Assembly: GCA_942490855.1 (NCBI GenBank)
Contig: CALNYS010000004.1
Coordinates: 372,001 to 436,000, forward strand
Direction of reading: 5' to 3'
DNA from: CALNYS01 sp942490855
GTDB lineage: Bacteria; Planctomycetota; Phycisphaerae; Phycisphaerales; UBA1924
DNA: 64,000 nt
The notes below the pieces were generated by a model, which saw nothing but the letters and a program-made list of their open reading frames with translations, was not told the DNA's origin and ran no database searches. The translations under genes and the position numbers were made by a program. Position 1 is the stretch's first letter; every line of letters begins with the position of its first letter. Below are positions 53,723-62,678 of this stretch, one piece after another.

Positions 53723-54529
53723 CTAGCCCCCTTCGCGGGCCTCGATCGCCTGGCGGTACGCGATACCGCAGAGCACAATCGGGGCGAGCGCCTTCTCGCC
53801 CGCGAGGATCGCGGCGTGGCTCGTGTCCCGCGCCCGCCCGGCGCGGATGTCCGCCTCGAGCTCATCGACCGCGCTCGCGATCACCCGCAGCATCGAGCCG
53901 ACGATCGACCACTCGTCGTCGTTCTGCGGTGTAAACGCCGACGACCCCGGGAAACGCAGCGGGAGCTCGACCCGCCACCGCCCGTCGTCGCCCCGGCGCA
54001 TGAGGAGACCGACGCCGAACACGGGCGCGTTGTCGAACTGCACCGCCGCGCGGGAATCGTCGATCGTCGCCGTGCTCAACCGCCCGCGGAACGCGAGGAG
54101 CCAGCCGTAGGGGTCGGCGAGGATCGCGCGCATCATCTCCCGCCCGGGCCCGCCCGAGGGGTCGATCGAGCCCCGCCCGGGGCGCAGCGCCGCGAGCGTG
54201 CCGCCCGGGTCGTCGCGGAACGCGTCGCGCAGGCGCGCCGCTTCCTCGGGGAACGCCTCGTGCGCCGCCTCCGCGACCTCCTGCAGCTCGTTGCACAGCA
54301 GCGCCAGCTCGTCGAACGCGGCGCGCATCGCGTCGGACTCCGCGTGCAGCAGGTCCGGCAGGCGCCCGGCGTCGCCCGATTCGATCATCTCGAACGCCGC
54401 CTCGATCGCGGCGTCCGGCGTTGCCTGCGGGTACGCGCGCGCCGCCGGGGGGCCTCCCCCGAGCCGGAACGCGAGCCCCGCGCTCAGCGCGACCCCCGCC
54501 ACCACGCACCCGATCAGCGTCCAGCGCAC
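53723..54529 (-). CDS. Hypothetical single-pass membrane or secreted protein
   Basis: This 268-residue protein has an N-terminal hydrophobic helix (about 3-21, WTLIGCVVAGVALSAGLAF) that may be a signal peptide or anchor. A helical region follows (AFEMIESGDAGRLPDLLH, typical of DUF3828/SnoaL-like folds), then a beta-rich middle with RWRVELPLRFPG. I recognise no catalytic motif. GTG at 54529 has GGAGG seven bases upstream; the longer frame to 54814 overlaps thiS and is rejected. It is divergent from thiS and convergent with the PD40 gene. Confidence 0.75.
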   Translation of the reverse strand: MRWTLIGCVVAGVALSAGLAFRLGGGPPAARAYPQATPDAAIEAAFEMIESGDAGRLPDLLHAESDAMRAAFDELALLCNELQEVAEAAHEAFPEEAARLRDAFRDDPGGTLAALRPGRGSIDPSGGPGREMMRAILADPYGWLLAFRGRLSTATIDDSRAAVQFDNAPVFGVGLLMRRGDDGRWRVELPLRFPGSSAFTPQNDDEWSIVGSMLRVIASAVDELEADIRAGRARDTSHAAILAGEKALAPIVLCGIAYRQAIEAREGG

Positions 54530-54577
54530 ACGCGACCCTCCAGGACCGCAGTGTAGGCGGCCCCTCGTCTTCCCCGC

Positions 54578-54583
54578 TAAAAT
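54578..54583 (+). promoter_or_regulatory. Candidate -10 box of thiS, possibly leaderless
   Basis: TAAAAT lies six bases before the thiS ATG. If used, transcription would begin at or near the start codon. No convincing -35 box and no TPP riboswitch is seen in the 60-base spacer. Confidence 0.3.
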
Positions 54584-54589
54584 ACGGGC

Positions 54590-54790
54590 ATGAACCTCGT
54601 GGTAAACGGCGACCCATTCACCGCTGACGACGGCCTGACCGTCGCGGGCCTCCTGCGCGACCTCGGTCTCGAGGGACGCCCGTGCGCCGTCGAGATCAAC
54701 CGCGAGCTCGCGCCCAAGGCCGAGCACGCCGAACGATCGCTCAGCGAGGGCGACACGATCGAGGTCGTCACGCTCGTCGGCGGCGGCTGA
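54590..54790 (+). CDS. thiS: Sulfur carrier protein ThiS
   Basis: This 66-residue ubiquitin-like sulfur carrier has the N-terminal MNLVVNGDPF and the C-terminal diglycine (TLVGGG) that is adenylated and thiocarboxylated by ThiF. It supplies sulfur to the thiazole synthase encoded 22 bp downstream. No Shine-Dalgarno is present, consistent with a leaderless start. Confidence 0.93.
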   Translation: MNLVVNGDPFTADDGLTVAGLLRDLGLEGRPCAVEINRELAPKAEHAERSLSEGDTIEVVTLVGGG

Positions 54791-54812
54791 GCCGCATACA
54801 GGACCCCAGCCC

Positions 54813-55676
54813 ATGCCCGAAACCGATCACGCCGACCAGCTCCTCGCCGACCCCCGCACGCTCCCGCTCAAGCTCGGCTCGCGCTCCTTCGAGAGCCGTC
54901 TGATCGTCGGCACCGGCAAGTACCCCGACGAGGACACCATGGCCCGCGCGATCGACGCGTCGGGCGCCGAGATCGTCACCGTCGCCGTCCGCCGGGAGCG
55001 CCTCGTCAACGCCGACGGGCGCAGCCTCCTCGACGCGCTGGACCTGTCGCGCCTCACCATCCTCCCCAACACCGCCGGCTGCTTCGACGCCGCCGACGCC
55101 GTGCGCGTCGCGCGTCTCGGGCGCGAGCTGCTCGACCAGCTGGGCAACCCCGGGCAGTCGTGGGTGAAGCTCGAGGTCCTCGGCGACAAAAAAACCCTGC
55201 TCCCCGACCCCGCCGGGACGCTCGAGGCGTGCCGCGAGCTCGTGCAGGACGGCTTCGAAGTGCTCGCGTACACCAGCGACGACCCCATCGCGGCGGTGCG
55301 TCTCAAGGAAGCCGGCGCGACGTGCGTCATGCCCGCCGGCTCGCCCATCGGCAGCGGGCAGGGCGTCCTCAACCCCGCGAACATCGCGCTGTGCCTCGAG
55401 CTGCTCAAGGACTCGGGTGAGTTCTTCCCGGTCATCGTTGACGCCGGCGTCGGCGCCGCGAGCGACACCGCCGCGGCGATGGAACTCGGGGCCGACGGCG
55501 TGCTCTGCAACACCGCCATCGCGCACGCCGACGACCCCGTCCTGATGGCCAGCGCCATGCGCCACGCCACCATCGCCGGGTACCGCTCCTACCACGCCGG
55601 CAGGATCCCCAAGAAGAAGTACGCCACCGCCAGCAGCCCGTGGGATGGCGTGATCAGCTACATCCCGGGCGAGTGA
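54813..55676 (+). CDS. thiG: Thiazole synthase
   Basis: This is a 287-residue ThiG, which forms the thiazole phosphate of thiamine from deoxyxylulose phosphate, dehydroglycine or iminoglycine, and ThiS thiocarboxylate. Hallmarks are SRLIVGTGKYPD, PNTAGC, VKLEVLGD with the Schiff-base Lys, MPAGSPIGSGQG and VDAGVGAASDTAAAMELG. About 20 residues at the N-terminus precede the usual start. Its 3' end overlaps the convergent PEP-CTERM-like gene by 19 bp. No other thi genes are adjacent. Confidence 0.96.
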   Translation: MPETDHADQLLADPRTLPLKLGSRSFESRLIVGTGKYPDEDTMARAIDASGAEIVTVAVRRERLVNADGRSLLDALDLSRLTILPNTAGCFDAADAVRVARLGRELLDQLGNPGQSWVKLEVLGDKKTLLPDPAGTLEACRELVQDGFEVLAYTSDDPIAAVRLKEAGATCVMPAGSPIGSGQGVLNPANIALCLELLKDSGEFFPVIVDAGVGAASDTAAAMELGADGVLCNTAIAHADDPVLMASAMRHATIAGYRSYHAGRIPKKKYATASSPWDGVISYIPGE

Positions 55677-56326
55677 TCGCGCCGGCGCGACCGGACAGCG
55701 CCGACGACCGAAGCCGCGAACACAAGCGTCGATCCGGGAGAGGGCACCACCGGGCTGCGGACTCCGATCTGGATGTCGTCCTGCATGATGTACGCGCCGT
55801 TCGCGTAGTCGCTCGCAACGACGACCCGTCGCACCGCGGAGTCAAACTCCCACCCGTTCCAGAACCATTGACTCGCTTCGTTCACGCCCGGGCTCTGCAT
55901 GTTGATCGCGGCCTGTCCGATGACGCTCCCGTCGGCGCCGTAGAACGTCGCCTCGCCGCCGCCGACGACCTGGTTCCCCGCGAACCACCCGCCGAACCGA
56001 TCGATATCGACATCGAACTCGTACGACGTTCCGGCATTGAGGCTGCCCGCGAAGTAGTCGCCCGAGTGCGGGCTCGCGCTCGACGTCGTCCCCATCCACC
56101 CGACGTCCCACCCCGAGATCACCGTGGGCGCGTTCTGTGTCACGCCGTCGCGGATCGTCGCGACGCCGTCAAACGCGCTCAAGGGCTGAGTGGAAACGAT
56201 CGCCGGACCGGATTCAAAGCCCTCGTGCGCATCGCCAGCGAACTCACCCACGACGCCGATCATGGCGGCGTGCGCCGATGACGAAACGAAAACCATCGCA
56301 GAAGCGATGAGGAAACACCTGTTCAT
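55658..56326 (-). CDS. Exported protein with PEP-CTERM-like sorting signal
   Basis: This 222-residue protein has an N-terminal signal peptide (about 1-20, ending SSAHA) and a beta-sandwich-like body rich in Gly and aromatic residues (GDYFAGSLNAGTSYEFDVDI). The C-terminal sorting signal is VPSPG followed by a hydrophobic stretch (STLVFAASVVGAV) and RSRRR. This is the Phycisphaerae-style variant of the PEP-CTERM tag recognised by exosortases. ATG at 56326 has AAGGAG upstream. The tag continues about eight residues past the Arg run (DHSPGM), which is slightly longer than usual. Confidence 0.82.
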   Translation of the reverse strand: MNRCFLIASAMVFVSSSAHAAMIGVVGEFAGDAHEGFESGPAIVSTQPLSAFDGVATIRDGVTQNAPTVISGWDVGWMGTTSSASPHSGDYFAGSLNAGTSYEFDVDIDRFGGWFAGNQVVGGGEATFYGADGSVIGQAAINMQSPGVNEASQWFWNGWEFDSAVRRVVVASDYANGAYIMQDDIQIGVRSPVVPSPGSTLVFAASVVGAVRSRRRDHSPGM

Positions 56327-56434
56327 GGTTGGACTCCTTGCGCTGCCGCTGACAGTGTCAGAAACACAGGAGCCGTGGCACGTCGAAGGAAGCGATTTTC
56401 GTCGCCTAGGCGGCAGAACGCCCGCATAATCGCG

Positions 56435-57973
56435 CTAAGCCGGACGAACCCCACGGAAGAGCTGCTGCACGCGCTCGGCCTGCTCCTTGCGCACGTGCTC
56501 GAGCGTGAGCCTCGGCACCCGCCACTCGGGCGCCTCGTCGGTCACGTTCGAGCAATGCTCCTGCAGGCAGCGGTAGAGCAGCTTGAACGCGTCGCGTGGC
56601 TGCTGCATCTGATCCAGCGCGTCCACCACGTCCTGGCGCGTCACGCTCTCGTCGAAGAGGTCGATAAGGTTCAACGCCTCGTCGGCCGTCCGGCACGCGT
56701 TCAGGCGCGCGTTGCACAGGTCGTACAGCGTGGCGCCCGTCCACTTGAGCTGCTCGATGAGGTTCTGCTTGTCCAGACGGGCTTCCTGGAAGAACGCGCT
56801 CGACTCGCGGAAAAGCGCGTGGCGCAGCTCGATCGGCAGGAGCATCTTTAGGCCGAAGCCCGGGATCTGGAGGAACTTGTTATTCATCAGCGGCCACGCG
56901 ACCGCCTTCATGCGCTCGCCGTCGCCCGAGATCAGCATCGGCTCGTCGAGGCGGTCGATCACGACCATCGCCGCGGAGTAGTCCATCGCCCGCAGCACCC
57001 GCAGCAGGCGAGCGAACATCGCGTAGCGGGCGTCGTCGTCGGGCGTCATGGGAAGACCCTGGGCGTTGCGGTCCTCCTTGGGGATCTGCGCCAGCGACGC
57101 CGCGAGCGACTCGGGCGCCCGACCGATCACCCGCAGCTGAGCCGACACCCGGCGCGCCAGACGCCCGAGCATCCAGCGCTGCAGCGCGATGTCCACCAGC
57201 GCCCACTTCAGGAACGCCAGCGCCCACGCGCCCGCGAGCACGAAGAAGATCCACTTGCCGAGTTCGAACCCGAACGACGGGATGTAGCCCTCGTGGTCGA
57301 GCCAGAACGCCCCGGCCGCGGGCAGCCACCCGATCGCCGCGATCGCGTCCCACATCGTGCGCCCGCGTCCGCGGGGCGCCCGGATGAGACGGCGCAGGCG
57401 CTGCGTGCGCTCCGGCGCGTCGCTCGGACGGTCGTAGATCGCCTGCAACGCCATCATGTCGCGCCGGACAGAAAGAGCGGCGCCGCGCAGCGACTTCGCC
57501 TCCTCGCGCCCCACCGGGGCCTCACCGTCGCAGCGCGCGTCGCCCAGCAGCCCGTCCACGACCCGCACCGTCGCGGCGTGCAGGATGCCGTCCATGTGGT
57601 CGCTCAGCGTGAACCGCTGGAGGGTCTTGAGATCGCTCTCGTTGTCCCCCTTGCGCGCGGCGTCCACGAAGCGGTCGAGCGCCGCGTTCAGGTCGTCGTA
57701 CGGCGTAAGAAGGATCCGCGAACCCGACGACCGCCCGTTGTGCTCGCGCACGCACTTCTCGATCTGCAACCGGATCGCTGTCTTCCCGCTCCCCTTCTCG
57801 CCGAACACGATCGACGAGGCCGGGCGGGAGGGGTCCCCCAGGATCTTGTCAAAGTCGGGGTGGCGCACCTTCTGCGGGCCGAGGCGCTGGAACACCGGGT
57901 CGTGGCGCGCCTCCTCCGCCTGGAACGGGTTTTCAACGATCGACCAGTGCTCGAAGAACCGCGCGATGTTCAT
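56435..57973 (-). CDS. KAP-like P-loop NTPase with two membrane helices
   Basis: This 512-residue protein has Walker A GEKGSGKT at 58-65 and Walker B in AAMVVIDRLDEP with D340. Two hydrophobic helices at about 207-224 and 240-260 lie between them. Membrane helices inserted between the Walker motifs are the hallmark of KAP-family NTPases, some of which act in membrane organisation or phage defence. The N-terminal helical start resembles STAND/ATPase adaptors. ATG at 57973 has AGGAGG upstream. The gene stands alone; function is unknown. Confidence 0.75.
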   Translation of the reverse strand: MNIARFFEHWSIVENPFQAEEARHDPVFQRLGPQKVRHPDFDKILGDPSRPASSIVFGEKGSGKTAIRLQIEKCVREHNGRSSGSRILLTPYDDLNAALDRFVDAARKGDNESDLKTLQRFTLSDHMDGILHAATVRVVDGLLGDARCDGEAPVGREEAKSLRGAALSVRRDMMALQAIYDRPSDAPERTQRLRRLIRAPRGRGRTMWDAIAAIGWLPAAGAFWLDHEGYIPSFGFELGKWIFFVLAGAWALAFLKWALVDIALQRWMLGRLARRVSAQLRVIGRAPESLAASLAQIPKEDRNAQGLPMTPDDDARYAMFARLLRVLRAMDYSAAMVVIDRLDEPMLISGDGERMKAVAWPLMNNKFLQIPGFGLKMLLPIELRHALFRESSAFFQEARLDKQNLIEQLKWTGATLYDLCNARLNACRTADEALNLIDLFDESVTRQDVVDALDQMQQPRDAFKLLYRCLQEHCSNVTDEAPEWRVPRLTLEHVRKEQAERVQQLFRGVRPA

Positions 57974-58007
57974 ATCCCGGGCCTCCTAAGGTTCATTCTA
58001 CGCGGGT

Positions 58008-59435
58008 TCAGTGCGCCGCGGGTTCGCCCAATAACGGGGCGATCTCCTCCACCATCCTCGCACACAGATCGGGATCCCGCGCCTCGAGGTTAAGCCGCAG
58101 CAACGGCTCGGTGTTGCTTTTGCGGATGTTCGCCCACCAGCCCTCGCTCTCGAAGCAATCCACCGTCACCCCGTCGAGGTCGTCGATCGTCCCGCGCGAC
58201 GCGTACGTCCGACGGATCTCCGCCATCGCGCCGTCCTTGTCCTCGACCTCGAAGTTCCGCTCGCCCGACTGCGCGTACCGCGCCACCGGGGCGATCAGCG
58301 CGCTCAGCGGCTGCCCCGAGCGGGCCAGCTCCGAGAGCGCCGCCGCCATCGCGATCACCCCCGAGTCCGCGTTGAAGTTGTCCCGGAAGTAGAAGTGCCC
58401 AGACAGCTCGCCGCCAAAGACGCCCTTGTGCTCGGCCAGCGCCTGCTTCAGGAACACGTGCCCGACGCGCCCGCGCACCGGCACGCCGCCGGCCGCCAGC
58501 ACGTCCTCCTCGACCGCCTTGCTCGAGCGCAGGTCGTACACCACCGCCGCGCCGGGCGATTCCTTCAGGAAGCCCTTCGCGAGCCACGCGGTCATCAGGT
58601 CGCAGCCGACCGCCGCGCCCGTCTCGTCGATCAGCACGCACCGGTCACCGTCGCCGTCGTAGCACACGCCCAGGTCGGCCTTGTGCTCGACCACCGCCGC
58701 CTGCAGGTCCGCGATCGCCGAGGGCAACAGCGGGTTGGGCTCGTGCACGAACTCGTTCTTCGAGTTGTCGAAGTTCATCTCGATGATCTCGAGCCCGTCG
58801 ATCCCCGCCCCGCCCGCGCCGAAGATCCGCGGGAGCGCTGTCCCGGCCATCCCGTTCGACGCGTCGATCACCACCTTCAGCGGGCGCTCCGTCAGCGCGT
58901 CCCGATCGAGGAACGACAGCACGTGCTCCGCGTACGCCTTCCACAGGTCGCGGTCCTCGACACGCCCCCTCTCCCCTTCCGCGGCCTGATGCTTGTCGGG
59001 GTTCGCCTTCGCAGCGAGCTGGCGGATGTCGTCGAGCCCCGTCGCCTGCCCGACAGGTTTAGCGAGACGCTTGGAGATCTTGAAGCCGTTGTATTCGGGC
59101 GGGTTGTGGCTCGCCGTCACCTGGATCCCGCCCGCGCAGTCGAGCGTGTTGATCGCGAAGTACAGGAACGGCGTGTCCACCAGCCCCACCCGGATCACGT
59201 TCCCGCCCTGGTTGGTGATGCCCGCGCACAGCTGGTCCTCGAGCGTCGGGCTGCTCGCGCGCATGTCGCGCCCCACCACGACGTACCCCATCATCGGGTG
59301 CGTCTCGCCCGCCGCCTCGGCGTCGCCGCGCAGGAACGCCGACGCCCCGTACCCGATCTGCCACCCCATCTTGTCCGTGAGCGCCGAGCCGTACACCCCG
59401 CGCACGTCGTACGCCTTGAACACATTGCCGAGCAT
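58008..59435 (-). CDS. Phosphomannomutase/phosphoglucomutase
   Basis: This is a 475-residue alpha-D-phosphohexomutase with the phosphoserine loop TASHNP (S109), the metal-binding DGDGDRC, the sugar-binding GGELSGHFYFRD and a C-terminal phosphate-binding SNTEPLLRLNLEA. Length and motifs fit AlgC/ManB-type enzymes acting on mannose- and glucose-6-phosphate. It provides precursors for cell-surface polysaccharides. ATG at 59435. Confidence 0.93.
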   Translation of the reverse strand: MLGNVFKAYDVRGVYGSALTDKMGWQIGYGASAFLRGDAEAAGETHPMMGYVVVGRDMRASSPTLEDQLCAGITNQGGNVIRVGLVDTPFLYFAINTLDCAGGIQVTASHNPPEYNGFKISKRLAKPVGQATGLDDIRQLAAKANPDKHQAAEGERGRVEDRDLWKAYAEHVLSFLDRDALTERPLKVVIDASNGMAGTALPRIFGAGGAGIDGLEIIEMNFDNSKNEFVHEPNPLLPSAIADLQAAVVEHKADLGVCYDGDGDRCVLIDETGAAVGCDLMTAWLAKGFLKESPGAAVVYDLRSSKAVEEDVLAAGGVPVRGRVGHVFLKQALAEHKGVFGGELSGHFYFRDNFNADSGVIAMAAALSELARSGQPLSALIAPVARYAQSGERNFEVEDKDGAMAEIRRTYASRGTIDDLDGVTVDCFESEGWWANIRKSNTEPLLRLNLEARDPDLCARMVEEIAPLLGEPAAH

Positions 59436-59448
59436 CGTCTGTCCTTAC

Positions 59449-59622
59449 TTAGTTCAGAATCACGTAGAGCGCGTGCAGCAGACCCGGGAGGTAAAAGAGC
59501 AACGTCAGGATGATGCTCAGAAGAAGCGCCCCGCCGATCCCCTTCTTCAGCCCGACAGCCAACGGCGGGATCAGGATCGCGATGATCACGAGCAGCAACG
59601 TATTGGTAGATGCATCTGCCAT
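59449..59622 (-). CDS. Pmp3/YqaE-family small membrane protein
   Basis: This is a 57-residue protein too short for many gene finders. It has two hydrophobic helices (LLLVIIAILIPPLAVGL and GGALLLSIILTLLFYLPGLL) with the Pmp3/UPF0057 pattern of LPP..A..L..G and LP G..HA.Y. ATG at 59622 has AAAGGGG about eight bases upstream. It lies 13 bp upstream of the phosphomannomutase start. Members of this family affect membrane potential and stress tolerance. Confidence 0.9.
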   Translation of the reverse strand: MADASTNTLLLVIIAILIPPLAVGLKKGIGGALLLSIILTLLFYLPGLLHALYVILN

Positions 59623-59661
59623 AGGAGACGCCCCTTTCGAGGCCGGTACCCTAATCGACGC

Positions 59662-61671
59662 TCACGCTTCCCGCACCACGACCCCCTCGGGCAGCGCGCG
59701 TAAAAAGAGCGACCCGTACCGCTTCGTCACCACCCGCGGGTCCAGCACCACCACACGCCCCGAGTCCCCCGACGAGCGGATCAGACGCCCGAACCCCTGC
59801 TTGAACCGGATCACCGCCCGCGGCACGCTGTCCTCCATGAACGCGTTCCCGCCCCGCGCCTCGATCGCCTCGCACCGCGCCTCGACGATCGGGCGGTCCG
59901 GCGGCTCGAATGGCAGCCGCGTGATGATCACGTTCCGCAGCGCCGCCCCGCGCACGTCCACCCCCTGCCAGAACGACGCCGCCCCAAAGAGCGCCCCGCG
60001 CTCGCTCGCCCGGAACTTCTGGAGCAGCAACGACCGCGGCCCGTCCTCGCCCTGCGCGAACACCTCGATGCCCTGCTCCCCCAGCGCCCCGCGCGCCAGC
60101 GTCGCGGCCCGCGACAGCGTGCGCAGCGACGTGAACAGCACGAACGCCCCGCCCCCCGTCGCGCTCACGTGCTCGATGATCTTCGCCGCCAGCGCGTCGT
60201 CGTACGCCGGGTCGCGCGGGTCGGGCATCCCCGCCTCCACGTGCAGCTCGACCTGCGACGCGTACTCGAACGGGCTCCCCAGCGCCAGCGTCCGCGACTT
60301 CTCCGCCTCCAGATCAAACCCCACCCGCGACGCGATGTGCCGGAAGTCCCCGCCGCCCTTGGTCCCCGTCGTCAGCGTCGCGCTCGTCAGCGTCACCGAA
60401 TGATCGCCCGCGAACAGCTTCTCGCGCAGCACCGGGCCGACATCGATCGGCGACCCCGCGACCGTCGCCCGCACCGTCCGCCCGCCAGACGTCGGCGCCA
60501 CCTCCACCCAGTACGCGCACCCCGGGATGTCCTGATCCACCACCAGCTGCGCCTCGACCGCGATCGCCTGCGCCCGCTCCGCGTAGGAACTCAGCTCGAA
60601 CGCGTCCTCCTCGCTCGCGCACACCTCGCGCAGCCGGCGCAGCGACGTCGCGAGCTGCGCGAACGCCGGGGACAGCACGTTCTCCACCACCCCCGCCTCG
60701 CGCACCCGCTTCGTCAGCGCGCGCAGCGTCCCGCCCCCCGCGTAGCGGATCCAATCATCAAAGAACACCCGCGCCGCGCCCGACGCGTCTTCCGTCCGCG
60801 CGATCGCCCGCCCCTTCAGATCGCTCTCGTCCCCCGTTGTCTGCAGCTGCCCGAGGAACCCCTTGCCCGTCTTCTCGTGCAAAAGCATCGACAGCACGTG
60901 CTGCACCCGCGACTCCGACACCGACGCGCCGAAGTGCTCCGTCGCCACGTCTTCCACGCCGTGCGCTTCGTCGAGCACCACGTGGTCGTACGCCGGCAAG
61001 AACCCCACCCCCGCCGAGCGCAGCGCCAGGTCGCTAAAGAACAACGCGTGGTTGCAGATCAGAAGCTGCCCGTGCTCCATCCGCCGGCGCGCCTGCTGGT
61101 AGAAACACGCCTCGTAGCTCGGGCAGCGCCGCCCCATGCAGTTCCCGCTATCAGAACGCACCCGGTCCCACACGCCGTGGCGCTCCAGCTGCGGCAGCGT
61201 CGCCAGCGTCCCGTCCGTCGTGCCGTACGCCCAGTCCTCGATCTGATGCAGGCTCCCCCGGCTCGCCGTATCAGCAAACAACCGCTCCTGGCGCTTGCTC
61301 GCCAGCTGCAGCCGACGGATCGAAAGATAGTTCCCGCGCCCCTTCACCAGCACCGCCGAGAACTCGTCGGGCGTCGCCGCGCGCAACAACGGGACGTCCT
61401 TCTCAAGCAGCTGTTCCTGCAGCGCGATCGTGTTCGTCGCGATCACCACCCGCTCGCCGTGCTCGACGATCCGGCGGATCGCCGGCAGCAGGTACGCGAA
61501 CGACTTCCCGACCCCCGTGCCCGCCTCGACCAGCAGGCGACCGCGGTCCGCCATGCAGCGCTCGACCGCCTCGGCCATCTCCAGCTGCTGCGCCCGCGGC
61601 TCGTAGTGATCGCCCAGGCGCGCCGCGATCGCCCCGCCGGAACTCAGAATGTCGCGTACGCCAGAAGACAC
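59662..61671 (-). CDS. DinG/XPD-like ATP-dependent helicase with Fe-S site
   Basis: This is a 669-residue superfamily 2 helicase. Walker A is at 51-57 (GTGVGKS), the DEAH box at 234-237 (VVLDEAHGVED) and motif VI-like blocks near the C-terminus (FKQGFGRLIRSSGDSG). Four cysteines, C178, C183, C189 and C206, lie where DinG and XPD bind a 4Fe-4S cluster. It resembles the YoaA/DinG class of 5'-3' helicases that resolve R-loops or replication blocks. ATG at 61671. The shorter Pmp3 gene follows after 40 bp. Confidence 0.92.
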   Translation of the reverse strand: MSSGVRDILSSGGAIAARLGDHYEPRAQQLEMAEAVERCMADRGRLLVEAGTGVGKSFAYLLPAIRRIVEHGERVVIATNTIALQEQLLEKDVPLLRAATPDEFSAVLVKGRGNYLSIRRLQLASKRQERLFADTASRGSLHQIEDWAYGTTDGTLATLPQLERHGVWDRVRSDSGNCMGRRCPSYEACFYQQARRRMEHGQLLICNHALFFSDLALRSAGVGFLPAYDHVVLDEAHGVEDVATEHFGASVSESRVQHVLSMLLHEKTGKGFLGQLQTTGDESDLKGRAIARTEDASGAARVFFDDWIRYAGGGTLRALTKRVREAGVVENVLSPAFAQLATSLRRLREVCASEEDAFELSSYAERAQAIAVEAQLVVDQDIPGCAYWVEVAPTSGGRTVRATVAGSPIDVGPVLREKLFAGDHSVTLTSATLTTGTKGGGDFRHIASRVGFDLEAEKSRTLALGSPFEYASQVELHVEAGMPDPRDPAYDDALAAKIIEHVSATGGGAFVLFTSLRTLSRAATLARGALGEQGIEVFAQGEDGPRSLLLQKFRASERGALFGAASFWQGVDVRGAALRNVIITRLPFEPPDRPIVEARCEAIEARGGNAFMEDSVPRAVIRFKQGFGRLIRSSGDSGRVVVLDPRVVTKRYGSLFLRALPEGVVVREA

Positions 61672-61687
61672 GAAACGAGTCTACGCC

Positions 61688-62395
61688 CTAGAGCGGGTCC
61701 CGCTTCGGCTCCCCCGCCCGGCGCGGGTACAGCCCCGGCGTCTTCCGCGGTTTATCGAGCACGACGATCTTCCCCGTCGGCGTGTCCACCACCCCCGCGA
61801 CCGGCGTGTGCAGCATGTGCAGCGCCTTCTTCGCGTCCTCGAGTTCCTCGTGCGCCTTCTGCCCCTTGATGAAATACGCCGAGCCCCCCACCTTCACCAG
61901 CGGGGTCACCAGCTCCGCCGCCACACGCATCGCGCCCAGCGCCCGCGCCGTCGCCGCGTCGTACGCCTCCCGGTGTTCCTTCGAGCGCCCCGCCGTCTCC
62001 ACCCGCTCGTTCACGACCGCGACGTTGGGCAGCCCCATCGCGCTCACCGTCTCGCGCAGGAACGCCGCCTTCTTCCCCACCGACTCCACCAGCACGAACG
62101 AAAGCTCCGGCAGCGCGATCGCCAGCGGGATCCCGGGCGCCCCGCCCCCGCTCCCAACATCCACCACCTTCGCCCCCGCGGGAAGCTCGCTCAGCATCGA
62201 CAGCAGCGTCAGCGAATCGAGGATGTGACGCTCCCACATCGCCTCGGGCTCGGTGATCCGCGTCAGGTTGAACGACGCGTTCGCCTCCACCAGGAGCGCC
62301 AGGTACCGCCCGAAACGCTCCAGGTCCCCGTCGTCAAACGAGATCCCCTGCGCCCCGGCCTGCTCCACAAACGCCGCTGTCGGTTCGATCACCAT
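61688..62395 (-). CDS. rsmG: 16S rRNA (guanine-N7) methyltransferase
   Basis: This is a 235-residue RsmG (GidB) that methylates G527 of 16S rRNA. The N-terminal helix ends with FNLTRITEPEAMWERHILDS, the SAM-binding motif is VVDVGSGGGAPGIPLAI, and ARALGAMRVAAELVTPLVKVGG follows. ATG at 62395 is used; the longer frame to 62530 is REP-like repeat sequence. Unusually, it is not in a gidA or parA operon. It lies 16 bp downstream of the dinG-like start on the same strand. Confidence 0.94.
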   Translation of the reverse strand: MVIEPTAAFVEQAGAQGISFDDGDLERFGRYLALLVEANASFNLTRITEPEAMWERHILDSLTLLSMLSELPAGAKVVDVGSGGGAPGIPLAIALPELSFVLVESVGKKAAFLRETVSAMGLPNVAVVNERVETAGRSKEHREAYDAATARALGAMRVAAELVTPLVKVGGSAYFIKGQKAHEELEDAKKALHMLHTPVAGVVDTPTGKIVVLDKPRKTPGLYPRRAGEPKRDPL

Positions 62396-62412
62396 CAAAG
62401 CGTTATACCGCC

Positions 62413-62592
62413 CCCCTCTCCCCCGGGGAGAGGGGCCGGGGATGAGGGCCCAAAACAAACGCGAGCAAAGCGAGCATCCACCTCCACCCTCTCCCACGGG
62501 GAGAGGGCAGGGTGAGGGGACCAAGTACAACCGCGAGCGCAGCGAGCATCCTTCTCCACCCTCTCCCTTGGGGAGAAGGCAGGGCGAGAGGC
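62413..62592. repeat. Cluster of three REP-like palindromes
   Basis: Three copies of a palindrome of the type CCCTCTCCC-GGGAGAGGG followed by GGGTGAGGG occur at 62413-62450, 62488-62519 and 62559-62592. Two are separated by a related 20-base element (CGCGAGC...GCGAGCATCC) at about 62459 and 62532. They lie between rsmG and the SnoaL-like gene and continue the REP style seen at 63197. Confidence 0.88.
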
Positions 62593-62678
62593 TCCCACCC
62601 CTACCAGCCTGATATCAACTGAGTCGCACACACGCCGTCAACCACGGGACCCCCAACCAATCCCCCTATCCTGTCCCT

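Noticed and set aside
54530..54589. TPP riboswitch upstream of thiS
   Set aside because: The spacer is far too short and has none of the conserved helices.
62396..62620. CRISPR-like array near rsmG
   Set aside because: Units are palindromic, unequal in spacing and the intervening sequence is itself repeated; REP-like, not CRISPR. No cas genes in the window.
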